This document shows positions 8,472 through 16,850 of a stretch of DNA of 42,130 bases, piece after piece. The stretch is from a virus, in the IMG/VR virus record IMGVR_UViG_3300013123_000015, positions 1 to 42,130 of that record. The stretch is one strand, 5' to 3'. How positions within the stretch are numbered: position 1 is the stretch's first letter; each line of letters begins with the position of its first letter. The notes beneath the pieces are model-generated. The model ran no database searches and had not been told where the DNA came from. It saw nothing but the letters and a program-made list of their open reading frames with translations. Made by a program: the position numbers and the translations under genes.

Positions 8472-10316
8472 TTACGCTCCGGCCGGTGACATATTGCGAA
8501 CCAAGTCGGCATTCACACGCCCTTGTAATTTTCCCACAGCCCGAGCCGTGGCTTCTGGCGAGCTTGATTCATTCACGTTGATCACGGTCTTCTGATTCAC
8601 ATTATTGGTACTTCCGCCCAGAGCGGCCGCCTGAGCTGGTGAGGGTGTTATCCTTGCCGTGCCGATGGCATACGCCGCCGGATTCATCCTCTTTTTGGCT
8701 ATATATTCAGCGGCGTTAAACGATGACCGCCTCTGAGGTGCTGAGGATGGAGCAGCGGCGGCCGATACTGGTGCCGCTGCCGGTGATGTGACTGCAGGCG
8801 GTTCTGGAATAGTTACAGGCGCGGCCGCTACGGTGGTAGCAGCCTTGGCTTTTCTTTTCGCTGGTGCCTTCCCTGAGGCCGCTGGCGCGTATCCATAGCC
8901 CTCTTCTCCATATATCGGAGCCTGAGATTGCTGCGGGCCCTCTGGCGCCGGCGTGGCTTTCTTTTCTTCCTTTTTCGTGATTCCTAAAAACTCACCAATC
9001 CCCGAAACGACTTTCCCGATCGCGCCCACAACGCCCATGATCTGATCCCAGAGCCAGCCAGCCAGATCGCCTATTGCCTGGAAATGCTCTTTCACACCTT
9101 CCCACGCGGCCGCGAAGTCTCCCGTGAGTAGAGCGATAATTATGCCCAGCACTCGCCCGACGTAATCGCCGACCCACTTGAATACTTTCCCGATGCCTTT
9201 CACGGCTACGGTCACGAGGTCGATCGCGGGCTTCCATTTTCCCCAGTCGATGAATGACTTACCGCCACGCTGCCACACCTGGAAGTCCTGCACGAGCATG
9301 GCAATCGCAGTCGCCAGGCCGAGGATCATTCCGATAGGCGAGGCAAGGAAGGTCAAATTCAAGAGATTCAACACTGCGATGATCTTCAGAATCCGGAGCG
9401 GCCAGCCGCCCAGGGAATCGTTGACCATCTTTAAGCCCTTCACGATCATCTTTATCGGAGACAGGATCACGCCCACGACCGTCAGGAATGATTTTCCGAT
9501 GGCAAAAACAGCCTTGCCGACTTTGCCCAGGAATTCAAAAACTGGCGTCAGGAATTTAATGATGGTCGGTAGATTATCAATCAGAATGTCCGCGAATTCC
9601 TTCGCTGCTTCCGCCACCGGCTTGATGAATTTCGAAGCGAATATCTTTTTCAGCCAGGCGAAAAGAGTGTTGATCTTGTTCAGATTCTCGCTGAGCTGTT
9701 TCGAGTCCTTGGCAAGCGTCTCGAAGTCCATGCCGGCCGCTGCAAATACCTTGTCGAATTCTCCGCCCAGCGCTTTCGTATCGGCCGCCAGCACTTTCAT
9801 CATGGCCGAGTCCATGCCGAGGCGCTCGAATACGGCCTTCTGTTGGTTGATATCCATGCCCTTCACGGCATTGCGGATCTCATTCATAAGCTGAGGGGCT
9901 TTTTTCAGATTGCCTTCAGCGTCCTTCACGGAGATCCCCAGCTCATCGAACATCGCCTTGGCTCGGCCCATACCGAGTGCGGCCAGACCTGCCGACTTTG
10001 AAAGGCTTTCCATCGAGCCGCGAATCTGATCGGTACTTACTCCAACGACGTTGCCAACATATTCGAGCTTCGACAGCTCCTGCATGGACATCCCGGCCGC
10101 CTTGCTTGCTACGGCGAGAGAGCGCATTTCGGACGCCAAAGCCGGGACTGCTGCCACCATGTCCTTCACACCTTGGACAACGGTGTTGATCACAGCATCG
10201 AAGGCTTTTACAGCGACAGTGCCGGCGGCGAGAGTAACGAGAAATGACTTCAAAGACCCTTCGTTGGTCTTAAAATCCAGCGTCATTAAAAATTCTTTGA
10301 GTACGTTACCGGCCAT
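8472..10316 (-). CDS. Tape measure protein
   Basis: 614 residues. Begins KEFLMTLDFKTNEGSLKSF, the common N-terminus of short tape-measure proteins. Alternating helices and several long hydrophobic segments occupy the middle (for example LLNLTFLASPIGMILGLATAIAMLVQ near residue 320, and WVGDYVGRVLGIIIALL). A low-complexity Ala/Pro-rich stretch lies at about 450-540 and a conserved-looking NVNQKTVINVNESS region near the end. Position after the chaperone pair and before Dit is diagnostic. It sets tail length. The size implies a moderately short tail. Confidence 0.9.
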   Translation of the reverse strand: MAGNVLKEFLMTLDFKTNEGSLKSFLVTLAAGTVAVKAFDAVINTVVQGVKDMVAAVPALASEMRSLAVASKAAGMSMQELSKLEYVGNVVGVSTDQIRGSMESLSKSAGLAALGMGRAKAMFDELGISVKDAEGNLKKAPQLMNEIRNAVKGMDINQQKAVFERLGMDSAMMKVLAADTKALGGEFDKVFAAAGMDFETLAKDSKQLSENLNKINTLFAWLKKIFASKFIKPVAEAAKEFADILIDNLPTIIKFLTPVFEFLGKVGKAVFAIGKSFLTVVGVILSPIKMIVKGLKMVNDSLGGWPLRILKIIAVLNLLNLTFLASPIGMILGLATAIAMLVQDFQVWQRGGKSFIDWGKWKPAIDLVTVAVKGIGKVFKWVGDYVGRVLGIIIALLTGDFAAAWEGVKEHFQAIGDLAGWLWDQIMGVVGAIGKVVSGIGEFLGITKKEEKKATPAPEGPQQSQAPIYGEEGYGYAPAASGKAPAKRKAKAATTVAAAPVTIPEPPAVTSPAAAPVSAAAAPSSAPQRRSSFNAAEYIAKKRMNPAAYAIGTARITPSPAQAAALGGSTNNVNQKTVINVNESSSPEATARAVGKLQGRVNADLVRNMSPAGA

Positions 10317-10585
10317 CAGTCTTCATTCGCCTTTCGATATCGCCTTTCATTTTCGTCCTGCACCGCCAGTGCGTCGTTTAAAAGGGCGATATCTTCAATA
10401 TGCAACGTGCCATCAATCAGCGATTCGTACTTGCAACACCCACGAAGCACAGGGCGCAAAGCCCATTCTTCACCGTCTGGCAGGCTTACCCACTCGACGG
10501 GACGCTTTGTTTCAGGCTCTCGGGATTCAAAGCCGAGGGCTTTACGGAAAAAAAACTTCTGAAATTCTCCAACAGCGAAGTCCAA
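10316..10585 (-). CDS. Tail assembly chaperone, -1 frame extension (GT-like part)
   Basis: Open frame of 89 codons, of which the part downstream of 10548 is probably translated only as a fusion to the preceding chaperone. It lies in the -1 frame relative to 10486-10938 and overlaps it by 100 bases containing a run of eight T on the coding strand. The likely product after shifting is FRKALGFESREPETKRPVEWVSLPDGEEW and so on to KANED, ending directly at the tape-measure start (10316). This matches the G/GT arrangement known from lambda and many myophages. Independent initiation is unlikely: I see no good ribosome site before its first ATG. Confidence 0.7.
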   Translation of the reverse strand: MDFAVGEFQKFFFRKALGFESREPETKRPVEWVSLPDGEEWALRPVLRGCCKYESLIDGTLHIEDIALLNDALAVQDENERRYRKANED

Positions 10586-10938
10586 ACCAGTTGAAGCAAG
10601 GTCTTTAAATCCAGGTCTTGATACACGAGCACCTCGCCGGTGCTTACTGCCGCATAGCCCAGATCGCCCTTTTCTTTCCTGTAAACACAGGCCAGAAGTT
10701 TCAAAAGGCAGGTATTGAAATCAGATTCGGAAATACCTGATAGAGCTTTCGACAGCTCGGGGAATATCTTTGAAAATTGCTCATAAGGATCTTCGCTTGG
10801 CTTATCTTCGCCTGAGAATTCCTTCGCCATCGGAATTATTGCTCCCAGCACTGGCATGAGCTTACGGACTATATTGATCTGCGTCAGTGCATCGAGCTTA
10901 CCGAATCTGTATATCTGCCCATTGATTTCTTGATCCAT
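10486..10938 (-). CDS. Tail assembly chaperone (G-like)
   Basis: 150 residues, starting MDQEINGQIYRFGKLDALTQINIVRKLMPVLG, the typical opening of phage tail assembly chaperones in DUF3277/DUF3383-type myophages. It lies between the tube gene and the tape measure. It binds the tape measure before tube polymerisation. Near its 3' end, AGT TTT TTT TCC in the zero frame carries a slippery run and gives access to the overlapping frame at 10316-10585, so a fused form of about 207 residues is predicted. Confidence 0.8.
   Translation of the reverse strand: MDQEINGQIYRFGKLDALTQINIVRKLMPVLGAIIPMAKEFSGEDKPSEDPYEQFSKIFPELSKALSGISESDFNTCLLKLLACVYRKEKGDLGYAAVSTGEVLVYQDLDLKTLLQLVWTSLLENFRSFFSVKPSALNPESLKQSVPSSG
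10548..10555 (-). other. Programmed -1 frameshift slippery site
   Basis: Eight A on the plus strand are T8 on the coding strand. In the zero frame it reads TTT TTT TCC, and slipping back one base gives TTT TTT TTC in the overlapping frame. The geometry (100-base overlap, -1 direction, immediately before the tape measure) matches known tail-chaperone frameshifts. No downstream pseudoknot was sought in detail. Confidence 0.65.
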
Positions 10939-10946
10939 GGCTCACC

Positions 10947-11405
10947 TTACACAGCCGACGGCAGGCCGGTGCCCATGATCTGTATGATCTTCCCGGCATC
11001 GAACGTCCATTCGATCGTTCCGGCTTCGTCTTTCCATTCATTTGACGGCACCTTCGAAAAGGCGCAGTCAATACAGGTGTAAGAGTCGCCCCGGGCAATA
11101 TCCAAGAGAGTAATGACATTCCGGCCCCACACCGCCGCGCTCTGCTTCTGAGCCTGGAGCATAGCGTTCAAGATGACATTCTGCATGGCCGTTTTGAGCG
11201 TGCGGATTGTGATCTTTCCACTGTCATCGACAATCAGCGAATGGACAACGGCACCATCCGCGCCGACGGTCTTTCTATTCTTGTCGCCATCGGCTTCGAT
11301 GGTGATCCCGCCTTTGTCCACACCACCCGGCAGGCCGCCGAATATTGCCGTCCCGCCCACGCCACTGATAGTTATCTTGCAGTCACGGAATGAATAGCTG
11401 GCCAT
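10947..11405 (-). CDS. Tail tube protein (DUF3277 type)
   Basis: 152 residues, MASYSFRDCKITISGVGGTAIFGG, then VDKGGITIEADGDKNRKTVGADGAVVHSL, then KITIRTLKTAMQNVILNAML. This is the recognisable DUF3277 tube family: a beta barrel with conserved ADG and a helix after LKT. It is directly downstream of the sheath gene and upstream of the chaperone, the normal order. It forms the inner tube of the contractile tail. Confidence 0.88.
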   Translation of the reverse strand: MASYSFRDCKITISGVGGTAIFGGLPGGVDKGGITIEADGDKNRKTVGADGAVVHSLIVDDSGKITIRTLKTAMQNVILNAMLQAQKQSAAVWGRNVITLLDIARGDSYTCIDCAFSKVPSNEWKDEAGTIEWTFDAGKIIQIMGTGLPSAV

Positions 11406-11417
11406 TATTAAATCTCC

Positions 11418-12884
11418 TTATCTGTTGACGTTGATTACGGCGCTGATGGAATGGACTGCTCCAGCGAGTTTCACAGCCACCTTTACCGGTGGTGATTTCC
11501 TCGCCTCGCGGTCGGCTTTGAGCTGTGATGCCATCGGCTGGATGTAGACGTAGAAGCCTTCGATCGTATCGCCCTTTTTGAGCTGACCGAAGCCGACATC
11601 GTCCCACTTGCCAGTTCCCAGGAATCCGTTCGAGACGTATTTCCCGCAGACGGCCGAGCACGTGTTTGCGATGATTGCAGAGCCTTCATCGGTCTGCGGA
11701 ATCTTGGCCGAGGTGTAAAACAGATTAAACAACTCGACTTCCAGATCGTTCACGATGGCATAGAGCCCGAGCATTTCGTCGATAAATGCACCGCTCGAAC
11801 ATACGCCTTCCTGAATGATGTCCGCGTCGTTGTCATAATGTGCATAGACATCACAGTTCTTCGATTCCAGAGCCTGAGCCTGAGTCTCTGAAAGATCCTC
11901 AGCCTTGACGCCCGGCTCCTGTTTGAATTTCAACGTCTTATGCGAATTGACCTGGGTCCAGTCTATGCCGTAGCCGCAGCCGAAGAGCGACACGATAGCG
12001 AACGGCTCCGTGGTGCTATATTGCACGATCGCGCTGTTGTATTTCGCATCCTTTAACTGGCTGGCAATGTCGGTCTTATCCTGCGGATTGAGAATCTTGG
12101 AATCGGCCGAAGTGATGCCGAAAAGCCGCTTTACTGTCGATGCTTCGATCAGATTCGCAATGGCCAGATTGTCGGTATCGCCCGGCTGAGTGGAAGCCGT
12201 GAAGGCCACGCCGCGCCACCTGTTGGACTGACCCATCATCACGCCGATACACTCGATAGCAGTCTCGGCCTTGATGCCATCTATCACCGCTTTGGCCGTG
12301 GCGCTTGTCATCTTCAGCATGGCGCTGCAATCGGTTCCAGTCTTCGGCTTTGCGAGATAGGAAATCGAAGAAGCCGCACCCTGAGTCTTGGAAACGACTT
12401 TGAACGACTGGCCATCCCATGTCATCGTTGCGCCGGCAAGAGCCGTGGTGAATGCAGCCGCGACAGCGTTCAGGTTTGCCACACCCGACAGATCCGCCGT
12501 GACATCCTTGGCCGCGGCGCCGTCAATGGCGACAGAAAAGGCCAGGTCTGTCTTCTTCCATTTCGCAATATCCTGCTCTTCGGTGGTGAGTATGTCACCG
12601 AGCAGCACGCCCGCTGTATCCGTCCGGGCCCAACGTCCCACCATCAACGTCCTTGGCTTCGGGTCTTGTCCGAAATATAGAGCTGCCGCTTTGGATTCTG
12701 GCGCGTTGACGTCGAAGTCCTGAAGCACAGAATCGGCATCGGTGTACGATCTGATTCTTTCTTTTGTATTGATTACGTCACTGTCACCGATTGCCAGTAA
12801 TACGCCCATGTCTCCGGTCGGCACGGCTTTCGGCGAAAGGTTGACATCGACTTTCACAATTCGATTTACGTTTAAGCCTTGCAT
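11418..12884 (-). CDS. Contractile tail sheath protein (DUF3383 type)
   Basis: 488 residues. N-terminal MQGLNVNRIVKVDVNLSPKAVPTGDMGVLLAIGDSDVI, then YTDADSVLQDFDVNAPESKAAALYFGQDPKP, the typical DUF3383 opening. Central SNRWRGVAFTAST and a C-terminal domain with GFGQLKKGDTIEGFYVYIQPMASQL. The last residues (AGAVHSISAVINVNR) look like the C-terminal strand that meshes neighbouring sheath subunits. Together with the tube gene next to it, this is the main evidence for a contractile tail. Confidence 0.9.
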   Translation of the reverse strand: MQGLNVNRIVKVDVNLSPKAVPTGDMGVLLAIGDSDVINTKERIRSYTDADSVLQDFDVNAPESKAAALYFGQDPKPRTLMVGRWARTDTAGVLLGDILTTEEQDIAKWKKTDLAFSVAIDGAAAKDVTADLSGVANLNAVAAAFTTALAGATMTWDGQSFKVVSKTQGAASSISYLAKPKTGTDCSAMLKMTSATAKAVIDGIKAETAIECIGVMMGQSNRWRGVAFTASTQPGDTDNLAIANLIEASTVKRLFGITSADSKILNPQDKTDIASQLKDAKYNSAIVQYSTTEPFAIVSLFGCGYGIDWTQVNSHKTLKFKQEPGVKAEDLSETQAQALESKNCDVYAHYDNDADIIQEGVCSSGAFIDEMLGLYAIVNDLEVELFNLFYTSAKIPQTDEGSAIIANTCSAVCGKYVSNGFLGTGKWDDVGFGQLKKGDTIEGFYVYIQPMASQLKADREARKSPPVKVAVKLAGAVHSISAVINVNR

Positions 12885-12887
12885 TTA

Positions 12888-13472
12888 TCAGCTCTCCTTT
12901 ACGTCGAAAGACGCATTTAATTTGTTTGGATCATCCGAAACGATCCCGCCTTGAATTTCCTTGATCGTCTTAATCGGCCATGTGCGGACACACTCTCGGG
13001 TCAGCGTTAAAGTGATATCGGCTCGCTCGTACCAGCGTGCATTGATCAATTCCGAAATGTGGACGATATCGGAACACTCACGGTAGGCCATGCCGTTCTT
13101 GTAAAGGTCTTCCCTGTTCTGCCCGAGTTCCATTCCAGCATCGAAGCGCCCGGCATAGTCGAGGCACGACGGCCCGTAGAATGAAGCCAAAACATCTAAA
13201 AGTTCGTGCTTGACGGAGGTGTTTTTTTCTTCATCCTGAATATCTGCCGAGTTGCTGTAATCCGGTTCCCTGTTCTCGATATGGAATGAGCACCAGTCCA
13301 CTTCATGATCTGGCAACTCCGGCGGGTTCATCTGGTATTCAGGCCGGACAAATCCATTCGGAATGCCCGTCACGCCAGCGATCAGATCGTGAATAATATG
13401 CAACAGATCGCGGCCTTCCATCGGCCCGGAAAACTGTTGAATGTATCCGCCTATTGATGAATCAGTCAGCAT
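12888..13472 (-). CDS. Neck/tail terminator-like protein
   Basis: 194 residues from the ATG at 13472, chosen because GGGAG lies 5 bases upstream; an earlier start at 13496 has no such site. Sequence SSIGGYIQQFSGPMEGRDLLHIIHDLIAGVTGIP, then DVLASFYGPSCLDYAGRFDAGMELGQNREDLYKNGMAY, then INARWYERADITLTLTREC. The alternating pattern around RWYERADITLTL is typical of phage neck-terminator proteins of the LIC_12616 kind. It lies between the stopper-like gene and the sheath, the place of the tail terminator. Confidence 0.75.
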   Translation of the reverse strand: MLTDSSIGGYIQQFSGPMEGRDLLHIIHDLIAGVTGIPNGFVRPEYQMNPPELPDHEVDWCSFHIENREPDYSNSADIQDEEKNTSVKHELLDVLASFYGPSCLDYAGRFDAGMELGQNREDLYKNGMAYRECSDIVHISELINARWYERADITLTLTRECVRTWPIKTIKEIQGGIVSDDPNKLNASFDVKES

Positions 13473-13833
13473 GTTTCTCCCAGATCGCAAGAGCACAAGT
13501 GAATCCGCCAGGCTGATTTGTAAAATCCTCGGGGATCTGGATTACCTTGTATTGCTTGCCATTCCACTGGATGAGATCGGCACTCTGCCCCTGGTCTTCG
13601 ACACAAAGCTCACCCTGATAATACACTTTGATAGTCCACGTTAGGTTTACACCATGCGGCAGATTCTCAATGTCTTTTTGTGTGGCGTTCTGTACGGCCA
13701 TCAAGACACTTTCAATAATCGGGTGCATCTCGTTTTCGCCATACTCATTCACGCCCGCATGACTGCGGATTAACGTCACGGTCTCTAAAATGTCCTGGTC
13801 GAAGATTATGCTTGGTACTTCAAGCCGTCCCAT
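13462..13833 (-). CDS. Head-tail stopper-like protein
   Basis: 123 residues, beta-rich (NLTWTIKVYYQGELCVEDQGQSADLIQWNGKQYKVIQIPE), without a membrane segment or cysteine cluster. WNGKQYKVIQIPEDF resembles the conserved strand region of small head-closure proteins. It overlaps the downstream terminator gene by 11 bases and abuts the previous gene (TAATGG). Position between the gp10-like protein and the terminator suggests head-to-tail joining. Moderate certainty, mainly positional. Confidence 0.6.
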   Translation of the reverse strand: MGRLEVPSIIFDQDILETVTLIRSHAGVNEYGENEMHPIIESVLMAVQNATQKDIENLPHGVNLTWTIKVYYQGELCVEDQGQSADLIQWNGKQYKVIQIPEDFTNQPGGFTCALAIWEKHAD

Positions 13834-14360
13834 TAGTCTTTATCCCTCACGAGTCCTTTAATGCTTCCTGCAAGCCCAGCCTGTCCGGTTCGATACAGAG
13901 GCGTAAATCCTTCATTTTTGATTCGTTCCTTCTCGGCCGGCCGCTTTTTCTTCGACACTCTTTTGAGCATGTGCCGCATCAGTGATTTTTTATATTTCTT
14001 TGACAAAGCAGGCTTCACTTGCCCGGTGGCGATGAATTTCTTCACCGAAGTCTCAGCGATCAAGGCAGCATCTTCCATGCCCGACAGATCAATGTTTCCA
14101 GTGCCGAGTGTTTCGGCCGTCTTAGCTAAGGCATCTGCACATTGATCCTTCACCAGCGCGATCCCTGGCTTCAGAAATGGTCTTGCTGGAATATGCGCGG
14201 CCGGCGAGCCCTTCTCATGGATATAGGCAAGCGTGGCGTTATTTATCTTGTCGCCCTTGCGGGTCGCCTTATTTTCAGGAACCCCGACAACAACGACCTT
14301 TTTCCTGAGCTTTTCCAGGTCGGCGAGGAATGTCTTGAGGTTGCTTTTCTCTTTCAGCAT
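13833..14360 (-). CDS. Tail completion/neck protein (HK97 gp10-like)
   Basis: 175 residues with a strongly basic C-terminal half (KKYKKSLMRHMLKRVSKKKRPAEKERIKN). N-terminal region VVVVGVPENKATRKGDKINNATLAYIHEKGSPAAHIPARPFLKPGI: the segment IHEKGSPAAHIPARPFLKPGI is characteristic of the phage neck/HK97 gp10-type family. It ends GLAGSIKGLVRDKD. It overlaps the DUF4054-type gene by 7 bases. It joins head completion to the tail. Confidence 0.75.
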   Translation of the reverse strand: MLKEKSNLKTFLADLEKLRKKVVVVGVPENKATRKGDKINNATLAYIHEKGSPAAHIPARPFLKPGIALVKDQCADALAKTAETLGTGNIDLSGMEDAALIAETSVKKFIATGQVKPALSKKYKKSLMRHMLKRVSKKKRPAEKERIKNEGFTPLYRTGQAGLAGSIKGLVRDKD

Positions 14361-14740
14361 ACGCAGCCTCCCGCGCCCAGCCTGCGCATGTGCTCCAAAT
14401 ACATCCGCCCGTACTTCGTCTGGTTCCAGTGGCCGCCGTCTTTGATGGCCGTGATTGCGGTGTCGTAATTCACACTCACAGATCCGATCGTCTTGGACGA
14501 CACCACACCACCACCGCCAGCACCCGGTGAAGCGCCAGTTGACGCGGACAAAGAATCATTCCGAGCCAGCGTGATGTAATGAGCAGTCGCCAGCTCGGAA
14601 ACGGTTAAATAAAGATTCCCTGCCCGATCTTTGGAAATCGACAGCTCCGCAGTAGCCGACCAGAATTTGATCATCGAGTCGGGGTAATCCTCGACTTTTG
14701 AAAATTCTGTGAAGTCTTTGCGGAACTGTTCGATGTCCAT
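14354..14740 (-). CDS. Head-tail connector (DUF4054 type)
   Basis: 128 residues, MDIEQFRKDFTEFSKVEDYPDSMIKFWSATAELSI, then YLTVSELATAHYITLARND, then a Gly/Ser loop (SASTGASPGAGGGGVV), then NYDTAITAIKDGGHWNQTKYGRMYLEHMRRLGAGG. The helical N-terminus, Gly-rich loop, and the C-terminal WNQTKYGRMYLEHMRR are the hallmarks of the DUF4054 connector family. It follows the capsid gene at a distance of 3 bases. Confidence 0.85.
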   Translation of the reverse strand: MDIEQFRKDFTEFSKVEDYPDSMIKFWSATAELSISKDRAGNLYLTVSELATAHYITLARNDSLSASTGASPGAGGGGVVSSKTIGSVSVNYDTAITAIKDGGHWNQTKYGRMYLEHMRRLGAGGCVC

Positions 14741-14743
14741 CGA

Positions 14744-15679
14744 TTACATTCCGTCTCTGTAAATCACAGTTTCGGGATAGCAGAATTCGACCTGCCCAAG
14801 TGCCCAGTAATAAGGCACGGTGTAATGAATTCCATCCACCGGATCTTTGTTTACCGGGAACATCTGGATCTGCACAATGGGCAGACGGACGAATTGGGGA
14901 TCTTTGTAATATGCAACCATTCTCTGGGATTTGTTTTTGCCAACATCATCAAGCCACTTCACGCGCTCGATGCTGAGCGTCTGACCTTCCTTGTTGCAGA
15001 TATTATTTTGCAACAAGTAGGTAAGGATGCTTTTCTCGCCAAGATCAGAAACCATTGTGCTCGTGATATAGTTGTATGGATCAGGCGCAAGGCGCAAGGT
15101 GTTCGGGTATCGGGCGAATCCTGCCCTTTTAGCACAGGCCGCCAGCATGTCATTGAGATCAAAGAGTATTTCCTTGGGTGTCTTTTTCGTCCAGAGCGGA
15201 GATCCGCCGGCACCATTAGCAACATCCTGCCGGTTGATAGTCGGGCAGTTGAAAAGACCAAACTGTTTATTGAAGGTGTCTCCAACATAGGCTTGCTCAT
15301 CACAAGTCTGCTGGTAAAAAATCTTCACGCCCCGGGTTTTTTGCTGGGCGATATCTTGACCACACCTTTTCGAAGCTTCCAGCTCGAATTCGGTGAAATG
15401 CACACCGGCTCCCAGCTTGCCCACGGGGCCCACGATCTTTTCCGCATCAACGCTGATGCTTGGCAGGCTTTTGGAGCTACCGGTCAGCCAGGGTTTTCCT
15501 TGGGCAGTCTGAGCGCCCATAATTCCGTAGGAAATGCGATGATAACTAGTTGCCTCATCGGCAAAAGATATATCCTCGCGTGTGTCGATATCTCTCGACC
15601 ACGTGAAATCCGTGAGTGGCTCCTTCATAACGGGATCAAGTTTTTCCAGTTCGTGAATGAAAGCTGCAATTGTACCCAT
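14744..15679 (-). CDS. Major capsid protein (DUF2184 type)
   Basis: 311 residues. A strong AAGGAG ribosome site lies before ATG 15679. Sequence features: DVANGAGGSPLWTKKTPKEILFDLNDMLAACAKRAG, LRLAPDPYNYITSTMVSDLGEKSILTYLLQNN, and PYYWALGQVEFCYPETVIYRDGM at the end. These fit the DUF2184 major capsid family, an HK97-fold group found with DUF2213 proteases. N-terminal helix then E-loop-like region (DISFADEATSYHRISYGIMGA). No separate delta domain; scaffolding comes from the upstream gene. Confidence 0.88.
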   Translation of the reverse strand: MGTIAAFIHELEKLDPVMKEPLTDFTWSRDIDTREDISFADEATSYHRISYGIMGAQTAQGKPWLTGSSKSLPSISVDAEKIVGPVGKLGAGVHFTEFELEASKRCGQDIAQQKTRGVKIFYQQTCDEQAYVGDTFNKQFGLFNCPTINRQDVANGAGGSPLWTKKTPKEILFDLNDMLAACAKRAGFARYPNTLRLAPDPYNYITSTMVSDLGEKSILTYLLQNNICNKEGQTLSIERVKWLDDVGKNKSQRMVAYYKDPQFVRLPIVQIQMFPVNKDPVDGIHYTVPYYWALGQVEFCYPETVIYRDGM

Positions 15680-15691
15680 TGTAATTTCTCC

Positions 15692-16192
15692 TTATTCCAT
15701 CACGCGGATTTCGGTGATGTTGTCGGCATCTTTTCCTTCAACGGCCCAAGTAACGGTTGGCAGAAGCACGTTGTTTACACCATCGGCGTCGGCTTCCAGA
15801 TCGCCTATGGCCTTGCCTGTTGCAGCAACAACGCGCATATAAACCGCTCCGCCCATTGTCGGGGTTCCAACCGTGCAAAGAACGCACAGATAACCCACCT
15901 TCATGATCATTTGGATTCTCTTGGAATCTGGCCCCTGGCTATTTCCGCCTTCATCGGGCGATCCGCCGTACGAAGGAGCCCTCCGAACGAGGAAGCCCTT
16001 CACGGAATCAGCCTTGTCTCCGGCTTCAATCTTTGCCCACAGTCCGCCAGCAACGATTTTTAATGGAACGCCGAAAGCGGTCGGAGCTCTGGATTCATCC
16101 AGTTTCTGAGCTTCATCATTCAGAAATTCGTTTCTGGTAATGTCGCCAGGCACTCCCGAAGGCATACGTTTGTAAAATACTGATTTAATCAT
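15692..16192 (-). CDS. Capsid decoration/structural cement protein (Gp24-like)
   Basis: 166 residues from the ATG at 16192, just after the protease stop and 7 bases after AAAGGTGG; the frame could extend 13 codons upstream but lacks a site there. MIKSVFYKRMPSGVPGDITRN, then AFGVPLKIVAGGLWAKI, then VRVM-type beta strands to the end (TEIRVME). The SGVPGDITR and FGVP motifs are typical of structural cement proteins that trimerise on HK97-type capsids. It lies between scaffold and major capsid genes. Confidence 0.78.
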   Translation of the reverse strand: MIKSVFYKRMPSGVPGDITRNEFLNDEAQKLDESRAPTAFGVPLKIVAGGLWAKIEAGDKADSVKGFLVRRAPSYGGSPDEGGNSQGPDSKRIQMIMKVGYLCVLCTVGTPTMGGAVYMRVVAATGKAIGDLEADADGVNNVLLPTVTWAVEGKDADNITEIRVME

Positions 16193-16193
16193 T

Positions 16194-16850
16194 TCAGCCC
16201 ACCTTTCTCTGTTTTGCCCAGAAGTCGGCATGTATTTCGTTCAAGGACTTGTCATTTCTTCCGGAATCGTGCGTGCGGTGTACCTGCCCCGCTTCAGCTC
16301 TGCGGATCTCTTTGATCTGCTCGGCCGAGGCTCTGAACAGGATGTCTAGCTCGCCTGCGGGCATGGCATCGAAAGTCTTGCCTGAAGCGATTCTCTCGAT
16401 CACTTCCTTGCCCTGCACTGTCTTCATGGCGCCTTCAAGAGCGGCCTTTTTGATTCCGCTGTCTCTGGCGACACCAGGACACAGGATTTCAGCCCGGGAA
16501 ATGGTGTCAGCATCAGGCGCGGCGTCTTTGACCTTGCTGCAATCTGCGGCTGGTGCTGCGGCTGCGGCCTTGGCCTTTTCGTCTTCTTCGGCCTTTTTCT
16601 TTGCCGCATCGGCGACTGCCTGATCGCCTTCAATGGCCGCGAGCTTGTCTTTCAGCTCTTTGAATCCGGCCAGCTCTGCGGCGAGCTCGTCGAGCCGTTT
16701 TCCAATGGCTGCAAGAGCCGCTGAAATGTCCAGCTCATCCTTCTTCTCGCCCTTCTTTGTCTCTTCCGGCGCGGCATCGAAGGCTTTACCGAGCGCCGTG
16801 GTTGCCGTCACGCAAGCATGAACAGCTTCCTTCAGTTCTTTCCACGTCAT
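16194..16850 (-). CDS. Nested scaffold protein (internal start)
   Basis: In-frame ATG at 16848-16850 (MTWKELKEAVHAC), 9 bases after AAAGGAG (16860-16866 on the complement), one of the strongest ribosome sites in the late block. The product of 218 residues would contain just the coiled-coil scaffold part of the protease-scaffold protein. This copies the lambda C/Nu3 and similar arrangements. The site is seen in the sequence; expression of a separate product is an inference. Confidence 0.6.
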   Translation of the reverse strand: MTWKELKEAVHACVTATTALGKAFDAAPEETKKGEKKDELDISAALAAIGKRLDELAAELAGFKELKDKLAAIEGDQAVADAAKKKAEEDEKAKAAAAAPAADCSKVKDAAPDADTISRAEILCPGVARDSGIKKAALEGAMKTVQGKEVIERIASGKTFDAMPAGELDILFRASAEQIKEIRRAEAGQVHRTHDSGRNDKSLNEIHADFWAKQRKVG

